From NCBI RefSeq assembly GCF_030253575.1, contig NC_080560.1, positions 42,857,001 to 42,921,000 on the forward strand: a stretch of 64,000 bases of DNA, in the 5' to 3' direction. The position numbers and the translations under genes were made by a program. The notes below the pieces were generated by a model, which was given only the letters and a program-made list of their open reading frames with translations, made no database searches and was not told the origin of the DNA. Shown here one piece after another: positions 55,550-64,000 of this stretch. Source of the DNA: Rhododendron vialii (lineage: Eukaryota; Streptophyta; Magnoliopsida; Ericales; Ericaceae). Each line of letters begins with the position of its first letter. Positions within the stretch are counted from its first letter, which is position 1.

Positions 55550-56432
55550 TCAAAGATACTTAAATGACAAGGCAGGCAGATAATTTCCCAGGAGCTCACG
55601 CATGTTATGACCTTTCATGCCGTAGGTTGTCGAGTACCGTCGAGAAACCTTGGGATGTTTAGGCTTCCCACTACTCTTGCTTGTAAACCGACACATGTCA
55701 AAACTAACGTGGTACTTTCTGCGAAAACTGTGCGCAAAACCAAAACGGACGACTAATGTCCTTTCCCCCATGGGCACCATAATTTCTGAGGCTTCATGCT
55801 TTGGATGCCTAGATGGACACATAACTGCAAGTTCTTGAGATTCCTGGAATCCTTTGCCCCAATCAAAACTGTAGGCCGAAACACCAGATCGGTATCGGTT
55901 GGGGAAAGCATACCATAAACCATCCAGAAAGATTGATTGTTCACGAAAGGGTAACTCAACCCCACTACCCCATGAGCTCCGGTTCTCCCATTTACGTGAG
56001 ATGACATCAAAAGCATATGTCCCTTTACGGGTAGAGAAAAGAAGTTTGTTCCCAACGATGGCATAGGAGTGAACATCGTAATCATCACGCTTATGTCCAA
56101 AACGTGGACCAACACTTTCATCCTGAAGATTGGTGGGAAGGCGCGGAAGACAAGTCCAATACTTGGCTTTAGGGTCAAATTCTTCGAGATCACCCGAGGC
56201 AAGGGTTTTCGCCAAGGACATAAAACTTATCATTTAGAGGACACAACTTCTCATGATGCATAGGAGGTCCATCCTCAAGAAGATTGTCGCAGGTGTCAAA
56301 GACATAACACCTTTGAGAAACTATGGGCTTCACATCGGAGACGAATACACCACCCCCAACCATATAGATTTTGGACCCAACAGAGAAAAAACCCATAGAA
56401 ATGTGAAAGAGTGTTTCCATACCAAATCCCAT
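55550..56432 (-). pseudogene. Kelch-repeat (F-box/kelch-like) pseudogene
   Basis: The first segment (56432 downwards) has a kelch blade, FFSVGSKIYMVGGGVFVSDV then RCYVFDTCDN. The second (to 55550) continues LEEFDPKAKYWTCLPRLP, YAIVGNKLLFSTRKGTYAFD, WGSGVELPFREQSIFLDGLW and YHVSFDMCRFTSK. The two are in different frames, with a one-base break near 56200 after DKFYVLG. No F-box or proper start is found upstream, so the 5' part is missing. Family members are substrate receptors of SCF ubiquitin ligases; this copy is probably dead. About 290 residues remain. Confidence 0.7.
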
Positions 56433-57313
56433 AAACTAAATTTGAAACCATAATTCTTCTTCTCAAAGGTGCAAAAATGTTTGAAAAATTAATCGCGGAA
56501 TCAAGTTCTGTTTCTTCGAGGTCAAAATAACACGACTTTTTGCATTAAGCAGGCAATTTGGGACGGAGGGAGTAGTGTTTACACACACAGATGTATTGAA
56601 GAGATGAATTGTTGGGAAAATTATAAGATTAGGATATTTCTGCTAGAATTAAATGCCTAAACAAGAACAAATAATCAACCAAGAAAGGCAATTCAATATT
56701 ATTAGAGAAAAGATAAGAATAGCCTGTGGGGTGGTCGAGGCACGTGATGGCGCCCTCCTAAGGAATGATACACCCCCTCCTGCACGGGGTTGGATGGCGT
56801 TCTTTCCCCAAGATACAACGACCTTCAAGTTCTCTTCTGTGCAGCGAATTGAACTCACGAACCGTATAGTTTCCCGACACTCAAAATCCAAATATAATAC
56901 CGAACCAAATATGTATATATGAACCGAATATGATCAGTCACTGTTTATGTTTTCTAAAGCAGGAGAGAGAATAAGATGTAGATAGAGTTTTTTCCTTCTT
57001 CTACAGCCGAAACAATAAACACTGTTTTATAGTAAACAATAGTTTGTTGGGCAAGTGAAAAATAGTTTGTTGGGCAAGTGAAAAGTGGCAGATCTTTAGG
57101 AAAAGAATTAGGAGATTATCAAGGATAGGGTTTATTCTGCCGTTAGAATGCAACACATGCTACTAATAATTAGGAGTAAAACAAGGAGACCACTTCAAAG
57201 GTATTTACACTCCTTTATCTTTAGCTACATATATTACCTCTTTTATAAATAAACCCATGACATTAATATTAACATTAAAGTAAAATATTTAATTAAAACC
57301 AACAGATCGAAAC

Positions 57314-57446
57314 CTGGGAGACGGAGAATTTGGAGGGAGAGAGGGAAGCCGTGGACGTTAGCAGAGGAGTAACGAAGCAACGCATCGAGATCGAACTGTT
57401 GAGCTGGGTGGACTCGTTCGACAAGGTCACAAGTACGGCTCGCCAT
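57314..57446 (-). pseudogene. Orphan first exon resembling acyl-CoA dehydrogenase IBR3
   Basis: The minus strand starts MASRTCDLVERVHPAQQFDL and continues DALLRYSSANVHGFPLS, the N-terminus typical of plant IBR3-type peroxisomal acyl-CoA dehydrogenase family proteins (indole-3-butyric acid response). After FPLS the expected frame is lost by one base, although a donor-like CCCAG|gtttcg follows. No further exon of this large gene occurs downstream. I read it as a duplicated, truncated fragment. Confidence 0.5.
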
Positions 57447-57459
57447 ACGCCTTATCAAT

Positions 57460-60233
57460 CACCAGCGATTTTACAAACAAAAGATACAAGAAGGACAAGA
57501 ATTAGGGCAATAGCAGAGAGAGAGAGAGAGAACGATATGTATGTACTTTGATTTTCCGAAAGTACAGAGGTGGGTTGGGAGATCGTTATTTTCGCACTCC
57601 AAAAATAATTGATGGCGGACTGCAAAATTGAAATATGTTAATACACAAAACGACGTTGTTTTGGAGTCTATCTATAATTGGAGTGCTAAAATCAATTTCT
57701 ATTTGGATTAGTTGGATTATACAATAAAGTTTTAGGAGAACGATTGTCGCACTGCCTTTTTTTACTATCCACCCCATGTCAGGTACAAAATAGTGAAAAT
57801 ACTTTCTCCGTATAAATTTGTTTGTCCATTTTTTGAATTCTAAATTTAAGGGAACATGATGATTATTGTTGAAAAGCTTATTTTTCAAGAATAACCTTCA
57901 CTAGTTTAACATTAAATGATGGTGCACATTCTTCAATGCATAATTTTTTTTAAATGATAAAGGGCATTAATGGAATTTACATAGAGTCAATTTCAAATTG
58001 GACAAATATTTTTGGACATCATAGGACAAACAAAGTGGACCTCACGGTGTAGTAAAAAGCGAAGTGCATGTAATAAGAAAAGATACTGATTTTGGTGGTC
58101 CAAAAATATAAGCAGACGTATCCAGTGCAAAATGGAGCGCCTGCGTACAAAAGTGGAATGCGAAAATCAATTTCCATTAAAAAAAGGTTAGCAATTCTAA
58201 AAGAGAGAGCGAGGGAGAGAGAAAGATTGCACACACATAGTAAACATAGAAAAAGGTGTGGTGAGTGCTCAGCTCGGCGGACGTTAAGTTTTTAGTTTCG
58301 TTTCACTTACTTTCTCTGTAATATTTTTTTTGTTGGGGTTGGTATATTTCATTATCATTGTAATCGGATGGAAATCCTTACCTCGAGGACTTGATTAATG
58401 AATGTGTGCTTTATGCTTCTCAAAAAAAACATAGAAATGCAGGCGGTAAGCTTTCTAATTTTTTCTAATGCTGCCAAATTAAGGAATAAAAAGGGTGGAA
58501 GGGGGAGAGGAGATGAAAATAAATAGAGCGCAAAAATCACTTTCCTCGATTTTACTTTTATGTATGTTATTTTATTCAACTGTTTGCTGGAATAGAGATC
58601 AATACATGATAACAACGTTTCAGATGGAGTGCAAAATCATTCCCTAATATCTTGGACTAAGTCCTTTAAGATTGGCTCGTATCCATCCATCTCAATGTCT
58701 GTTTGTAATTTTGTATAACCAGACTAATAAAATGAATTTTATAGTCTTACTGGATATGATACACATGTCTATTGGATTTATAGTGATCGAATTAATTAAC
58801 ACCACACAGCCCATGATATTGCATATCCTAGCTACACTTTGGTCATTCTGACACAAGTTTAACCCGTGTCTAAATATTGCACGACGCTATATATATACAA
58901 GAAGTAGTATTTTTTTCCTAAGTTATATCACCAAACTAGCTACATGAAACAATGGTTGCGTGCAACCTGCAATGCCTAAAATTTTCCAAAAAGAATCAAT
59001 CTCTTGTGTGTCCGAATTTGATTTCAAGAACGATATGGGAGAAGACGATTGGAAGAGCACAATGGTCACTGGGAGAGAGGCAATTCATGTGTGGATGGGA
59101 GGCGATGGGATGGAGGAGAGGCCGAGAATCTTATGAAGTGGAGTCAGGCCGGGGAAGAGGAGATCTCAGACAAGAGGAGAGGAAGAAAAGACAAAAGGAA
59201 AACAACTCACATAAGAGATGGAAAGCCCTCAGCCGGAGGGAGGGAGAGCTAATCGCGGGGAAGGGGAGCTCTTAAGTGATGGCACTAGTAGTCATACTTG
59301 TAATGTGGTGGTGGTGGTCGATTGAAACATCAAGAATGTTCTCAATCCTTATTCTAAATTTTTGTGTCTGTGTTGGTACTAGTGGTAAAATAATGCTGGT
59401 GGTGGTGGTGAAGTAATAGTATTTGTGGTGGTGGAGCAGAGGGGTGGTAGTTAAATGATGGAGGTATTTGTCCCAGCTCACTTGACACAACGTCAATGGG
59501 CTCAGCTCCTCCTCCATCCCAAAACTCGCAAAGATATGCCTCCACACACAAACACACTTGCATTCACATGCCGAATCATCCTTTCCTCCCCTTCAGTATA
59601 AGAATCGTCACACTGATGTACATGGATTCAGAAATCCTTTGGGTGCATGGATTTATATGCACGTATCAGTGCACCAGCGTGATGTGTTTTTGGAGTTGTG
59701 CGACTGCGATGTATCTTGACCCCACACTATTTGTAGGATTCACGTGTATCGAACAGCTCCGAATATGTGTCTTAATTGGCCAACATAAATCCAGGTATGT
59801 AGGATTGCCAAAAAAAAGGAAAAAGAAAAGGAGAAGCTAAATCGACTATAAAATCATTGGCCATATATTAATGCAATTGTACATTTCAAGTGAGACCGGG
59901 TCCTCTTGTCTCCATTCCCAGGCAAGAACACATAGGCACAAATCCCATATCACGCATTGCATTACAACCTTCCTCCTTTCCACAATGAGAAAACAAGAAC
60001 AAGAACAAATAATAAAATGTTTTAGACCATATCAAAACGTAAAACAATCCCATCAAGAATTAGGCGAAAATGATAAGTGCACGTCGTATGTCTACCGATT
60101 CAAATACAGATGTATTCAAGATCGTCTGATGCACATAAATCTCATACGCACACATTTTTATTGGAATTCATGCACACAAGACTTTTCCGAAACTACCTTA
60201 TCGCCAACTTCTTCTTCTTCTTCCTCATCATCA
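57460..60233. other. Long AT-rich intergenic stretch
   Basis: No gene recognised. 59290-59470 is rich in (TGG)n-type repeats. 60000-60233 is probably the 3' UTR of the next gene on the minus strand. Confidence 0.5.
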
Positions 60234-61001
60234 TCAATGGATCAATGAAACAATGGCGAGGCAATTACTTGTCATTTGACTAAGGGCCGAATTAACGTCC
60301 AAAAGCGACGAACTCTTTCCCAAAAGCCCGTCATCACAGTCACTAAAATCCGTAATGGCCGCACTCAACATGCTGTTCATCGTACCCACGTCACCCACTG
60401 CGAGCGCATTCATCGCGCTCTCAAAGTTCTCCAACGCGTCGTCGTAACTGTCCTTACAATCCCCGTAAACCGAGGCCAACGGAGACGGCGCTAACGCCAA
60501 TTTGGCTGCAAGGGACACGGCGATTTTCGTGTGCTCCGTGGCACCCTTTATCGCGATTCCAACCACGGTTTCTGGGTCGGTTGGGCCGTCGAGGAACGGG
60601 GAGATTGTGGAGATGCAGAGGTCTGGGTAGTCGGTGGACTTGCAGATGCTTTCGAGTGCGTGGTTGGAGGATGCGGGACCTGATGCGGGTTGTGACGGCG
60701 GGTTTGAGGAGGGAGGGAATGAGATGTAGTTTTGGGATGGCACCGGAGAGGGAGTCGGTGCCTCCACCGTAGAAGGTCCGAGGGATGGAGATGGGTATGG
60801 AGTTGGCGCCTCCACCATAGAAGGTTCTAGGGATGGAGTTGGGGGAGGAGTCGGCGCCTCCACTGTTGAAGGTTCTAGGGATGGGGACGGGGAGGGAGCT
60901 GCAGTTGGGATCGATACAGCGGTGGCGGATGGGAAGACGATGAGAGAGATGGGGAGGAGGAGAGAGAGGAGGAGGAGGTTTTGATGGTTTTGGGGCTCCA
61001 T
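60234..61001 (-). CDS. Proline-rich arm plus PMEI-domain cell-wall protein
   Basis: An intronless frame of 255 aa from MEPQNHQNLL. The frame is open upstream, but this ATG is followed at once by a signal peptide (LLLLSLLLPISLIVFPSATA). Residues ~35-90 are an extensin/AGP-like arm with three tandem ~17-residue repeats of SLEPSTVEAPTPPPTP type. The C-terminal ~145 residues are a PMEI domain: ESICKSTDYPDLC (first disulfide), YGDCKDSYDDALENF, SAAITDFSDCDDGL, and a last Cys in TSNCLAIVS. The arm would be hydroxylated and glycosylated and so anchor the inhibitor in the wall. Such Pro-rich PMEI proteins are known in plants; the target (pectin methylesterase or invertase) is not predictable. Intact and complete. 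Confidence 0.9.
   Translation of the reverse strand: MEPQNHQNLLLLSLLLPISLIVFPSATAVSIPTAAPSPSPSLEPSTVEAPTPPPTPSLEPSMVEAPTPYPSPSLGPSTVEAPTPSPVPSQNYISFPPSSNPPSQPASGPASSNHALESICKSTDYPDLCISTISPFLDGPTDPETVVGIAIKGATEHTKIAVSLAAKLALAPSPLASVYGDCKDSYDDALENFESAMNALAVGDVGTMNSMLSAAITDFSDCDDGLLGKSSSLLDVNSALSQMTSNCLAIVSLIH
60715..60905. repeat. Coding minisatellite, ~51-57-bp units
   Basis: Three units of '(g/t)gcgcctccac(c/t)(a/g)t(a/t)gaaggttc' type encode the VEAPTP repeats of the protein. Confidence 0.8.
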
Positions 61002-61837
61002 TTTTGTGGGTGAAGGAGGGAATGGAAGGAGGGGAGAATGAAATGAGGAGATGGGTATTTTGGAGGGGGGGGCGGGGTGGTGTGGTGGAATTTTGGTAGT
61101 TGGAATGTGAAACAGGAGGTTCTGCATGAAAACAGGGTGACCGTTGAGAAACAAATTAGATTGCCTTGTTTCGTTGCGGGATTCGTCCGTCCAATTTGCG
61201 ATGACTTGCACATCAATGTGAGATGGAAAAGGTCCCTAGAGAATTGCTCGAGAAGAAATAAATAAATTTGCCTTGTTTTCTAACAAGGGACTCAGGCCGT
61301 GGTCAGAAATTGAGTCTTATGAAGGGTAAAATTAGGTCTTAAACCTGTCGAAGAAACAAAAAGTACAGACACGCGCGCACATTTGCACAAACAAATCCTG
61401 AATCTCCTGTGTCAAGTTGCATCACTCTCCTAACAACAATTCTTTTGCGAAAACATGCTGAAGACGCGTCAGATAAAACACCGGTTAAACAAAAACTCCA
61501 AATACTAGACAGAGACGGTTGGACGAATGGAGGGAAACCGTTCATAGGCAGCTGAAATAATATTAACCATATGTAGCTCTAAATCGTTTCTTGGATAGTA
61601 TCAACGAAAGTTTGAAAAACACAATTTATTCTTTCAACCCCAGATAGAGCACATAAAAACCCCACCATGGGAGATGAGTTCATCTTACATAACGCACGTA
61701 ACCGACACTCATTCAATCTATACTTTACTTGAATGCAAACTCCCCAGCAAGTACAAATGGGAAAGAGACATAGATACAAATTCACTTAAGAGTCTTACTA
61801 AAAAGAGAAGTCCATATCTTGCAGATACATTGCTGCA
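61002..61837. other. Spacer between two minus-strand genes
   Basis: Contains the promoter of the proline-rich PMEI gene and the 3' UTR of the USP gene. No further gene. Confidence 0.5.
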
Positions 61838-63743
61838 TCACTCTTTATCCGAATGCTTCACAACTGTAACAGGACAAAGAGCATTGTTCACCACGTAGTT
61901 GCTAACGCTGCCCATGATTACCCTGAAAATTTCAAGATCAGACAAAACCAAATTTGGTCAATCGAATAGACAATATGGACCTAGTCAAAACTGACTAAAC
62001 TGACTAGTAGGTGTTCATCTGAGATCTTAACCAAATATGCCACTCTGTCAGTTATTTCCCACGAGTAAACAGACCACAAAACAGGAGCAATAGATGGTGT
62101 AATAAATCTATGAATAAGGAAGCCAACCTATTCTGTAATTCTAGTAACCGATTTCAGCAGACAATTCGGAGACTTTCCTAAAGAACCAGAAGGCCCAAAA
62201 AAAGACGTCCAAACACTAAATTTTTCAATAAAAAAGCAATGTTGCAAGAATTTTGTCACCTCTTGATCTTCCCGAACCCTCTGTTCCCTATGACAAGACA
62301 GCTGAGAGGGATATTATCAACCGCCTCACAAATCTTCTCCCGAGCATCTCCCCAGTAGATCTTCAAAAGCACCACAATCTGTTCAGGAATGCACACAATG
62401 TACTTGTTTTAGTTCAGTTATAGACTTCAACAATATGGACCATTTCCAAAGTCGGGAATTCAGAAATGCAAGAGGGGGGAAGGAAGTTGCACCTCTTTCT
62501 GCCTAGCAGCGGTATTGACAATATCCAAACTCTCAGGGTCAGGGTGAACCCCATATTTCTTCATAATGTTGGGGTCAGATAACTCAGTCAAAGGGATAAG
62601 GGCTGCAAAAAATGTAGAAATACCTGAATCAGTAACACCCATTACATACAAACTGAAAATGTACCCAACTGCACAAGCCTCGAGTCCAAACGACAGGCAT
62701 GCACATAGCTTTCTAGGATTCAAAACAGAATACTTATCCAATTAAATTGAATTTTAACGGTACAAAATTGTGTACTTGCCAAACTAGTTATTAAACATAA
62801 ACGCAAAAGTGACAATATCATCCTGTCAAACAACCTTACATTGTCTGATAGAACCATTGACAAAAACAGGTCATCACACAATTTGCACGAGCGAGTACAA
62901 CCAAACTACTACTATGGCCACAAGATTTTGAAAGAACGCCATCCAAGATAATAATGTGCCCAAGCCAAAACATATTTCCCTAATTCTACATAATACTAGT
63001 GTGCAGTACCATAGTCAATAAAAAATTACAGCTATCCATTGCCATGACCAAGATCCAGTTTTCAAAATCACCAAGCAAAGTAGCAACATAATTGAATAAA
63101 GAATCAATTGTGCTACGGATACAGAACCAAAGGCAGAAGCTTTTTGACCTTGGCTGTATGTACGCTCGTATCTTTCTTGGACTTGGAGGAAGCTTCTAAA
63201 GCTGATAACTACTGGAAGGGCCTTTGCGAAATAACACATGTTGTCTGACAGAAACTATTGCTCATGGCCGCAAACTATTGCTCATGGCCAAGAGCAAGTT
63301 TTTCCACATGACCGCAAACTATTGTTCATGGCCGCAATTTTTAAAAATACACGAAAAAAAAAATCCATCTTTTATTTATAAGTAAATCAATCTTTTTTGT
63401 TTCCATTTCTCTTTTACTAATTATCGAACTAAAAGAATATAATTTCCTTTCTTATCCTTTTCTTTTTTGTTCCTTACCCATTTTTAATACAAAACAGAGA
63501 TCCACCAAAACATGTAAATATCCAGAGAGAGAGAGAGAGAGAGAGAGAGATACGCGAGCCAGTGGTTCCCCAAAGCTGCATCTCGCCCTGCTCGTAGTTC
63601 CCTTCAGGCTGAGCGGTGACGAGGACAAGGTAATCCCCTTGGCGGACAACGTTATCCACCGCCCACTTCAGTGCTTCCCTGCTACACGGCGAGAAATCAA
63701 CCGCCACACCCACCCTTCTCTCTCCTTCCATCTCTCTCTCCAC
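61838..63743 (-). CDS. Universal stress protein (USP-A domain), four exons
   Basis: Exons are 63743-63554, 62602-62493, 62378-62260 and 61922-61838, giving 167 aa (163 if translation starts at MEGERR). All junctions are GT-AG and in phase (1, 0, 2). It opens RRVGVAVDFSPCSREALKWA, then YLVLVTAQPEGNYEQGEMQL, LIPLTELSDPNIMKKYGVHP, WGDAREKICEAVDNIPLSCL, and closes SVSNYVVNNALCPVTVVKHS. The ATP-binding motif G-x2-G-x9-G-S is intact in GNRGFGKIKRVIMGS. Plant single-domain USPs of this type are small cytosolic proteins induced by stress. Donor 1 lies immediately before a (CT)n tract, as in the glucanase gene. Complete and probably functional. Confidence 0.93.
63250..63345. repeat. Short minisatellite in USP intron 1
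   Basis: About three units of 'ccgcaaactattgctcatgg' occur at 63250, 63270 and 63312. Confidence 0.8.
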
Positions 63744-64000
63744 TCTCTAAAAGTATCAGCTGTAATCTCCTCTCTCTCTCCCTCTCTCTCTCTCCAAATT
63801 GATCAGCGCTAATGGTGCCGTGCGAGGACAAAAGGCAATGAATGAACGTAATGATTTTGTCTGTTAAAAAAAAAAAAAAAAAACGTAATGATTTTGCAGA
63901 GAATTTTCATTAAACGTGAACTTGTCATTTAGAACGTTGGATTGTTTGACTGTGGAATAGATCTGACGGTTTGCAGTAATGGATTAAAAATCTTATCTTC
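63744..64000. promoter_or_regulatory. USP 5' flank with (CT)n leader
   Basis: On the minus strand the region upstream of the ATG carries GA-rich sequence (63758-63796), common near plant transcription starts. An A run at 63866-63882 lies further out. No discrete TATA box was assigned. Confidence 0.35.

Noticed and set aside
58952-59275. 107-codon frame rich in Arg, Glu and Gly
   Set aside because: Derived from purine-rich low-complexity DNA; the other frame of the same DNA looks equally plausible and neither shows a family.
63015-63239. 74-codon frame in USP intron 1 with hydrophobic segment
   Set aside because: No recognised motif, lies within a well-defined intron, and composition equals the intron.

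Overview
The window is nuclear DNA of a flowering plant, almost certainly a woody eudicot. Support comes from GT-AG introns, typical angiosperm gene families, dense MITEs, tRNA-derived SINEs, a Copia LTR retrotransposon and long (CT)n/(GA)n tracts. A family such as Ericaceae is possible, but nothing in the sequence proves it.

Layout. 1-5 kb: a GH17 beta-1,3-glucanase gene (+) whose first intron holds a complete antisense pectin methylesterase/invertase inhibitor gene. 6-12.6 kb: a foldback element, then a very young 6.05-kb non-autonomous Copia element (934-bp LTRs, perfect 5-bp target duplication, only a decayed RNase H fragment inside). 13-16.8 kb: MITEs, a hAT-like element with degenerate GGCACGGCACGACACG arrays, and a SINE. 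17-17.8 kb: a group S1 bZIP gene with the conserved sucrose-control upstream ORF in its leader. 18.7-21.8 kb: a three-exon TENA_E-type thiamin-salvage gene (-). 22-38 kb: gene-poor and transposon-rich. It holds two clean hAT elements with 8-bp target duplications, a hAT transposase pseudogene with three one-base frameshifts, an unidentified secretory-type gene fragment (-), and a broken plant-mobile-domain gene. 38.2-50.1 kb: two tandem early nodulin 93 (ENOD93) genes (+) with matching intron positions and introns full of transposons. 50-60 kb: mostly repeats, a Stowaway MITE, a frameshifted kelch pseudogene and an orphan first exon resembling acyl-CoA dehydrogenase IBR3. 60.2-63.8 kb: a cell-wall PMEI-domain protein with a proline-rich tandem-repeat arm (-), and a four-exon universal stress protein gene (-).

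The genes do not form one pathway. Two of the best genes act in the cell wall or apoplast (glucanase and its nested PMEI; the proline-rich PMEI protein). bZIP and ENOD93 are associated with sugar and nitrogen status. The most distinctive signals are the nested antisense PMEI gene, an apparently extra intron inside the GH17 catalytic domain, the sucrose-responsive uORF, a recently moved but protein-less LTR element carrying a 60-bp-period array of palindromes, and several MITE families, one of which sits at (TA)n tracts in all three of its copies.
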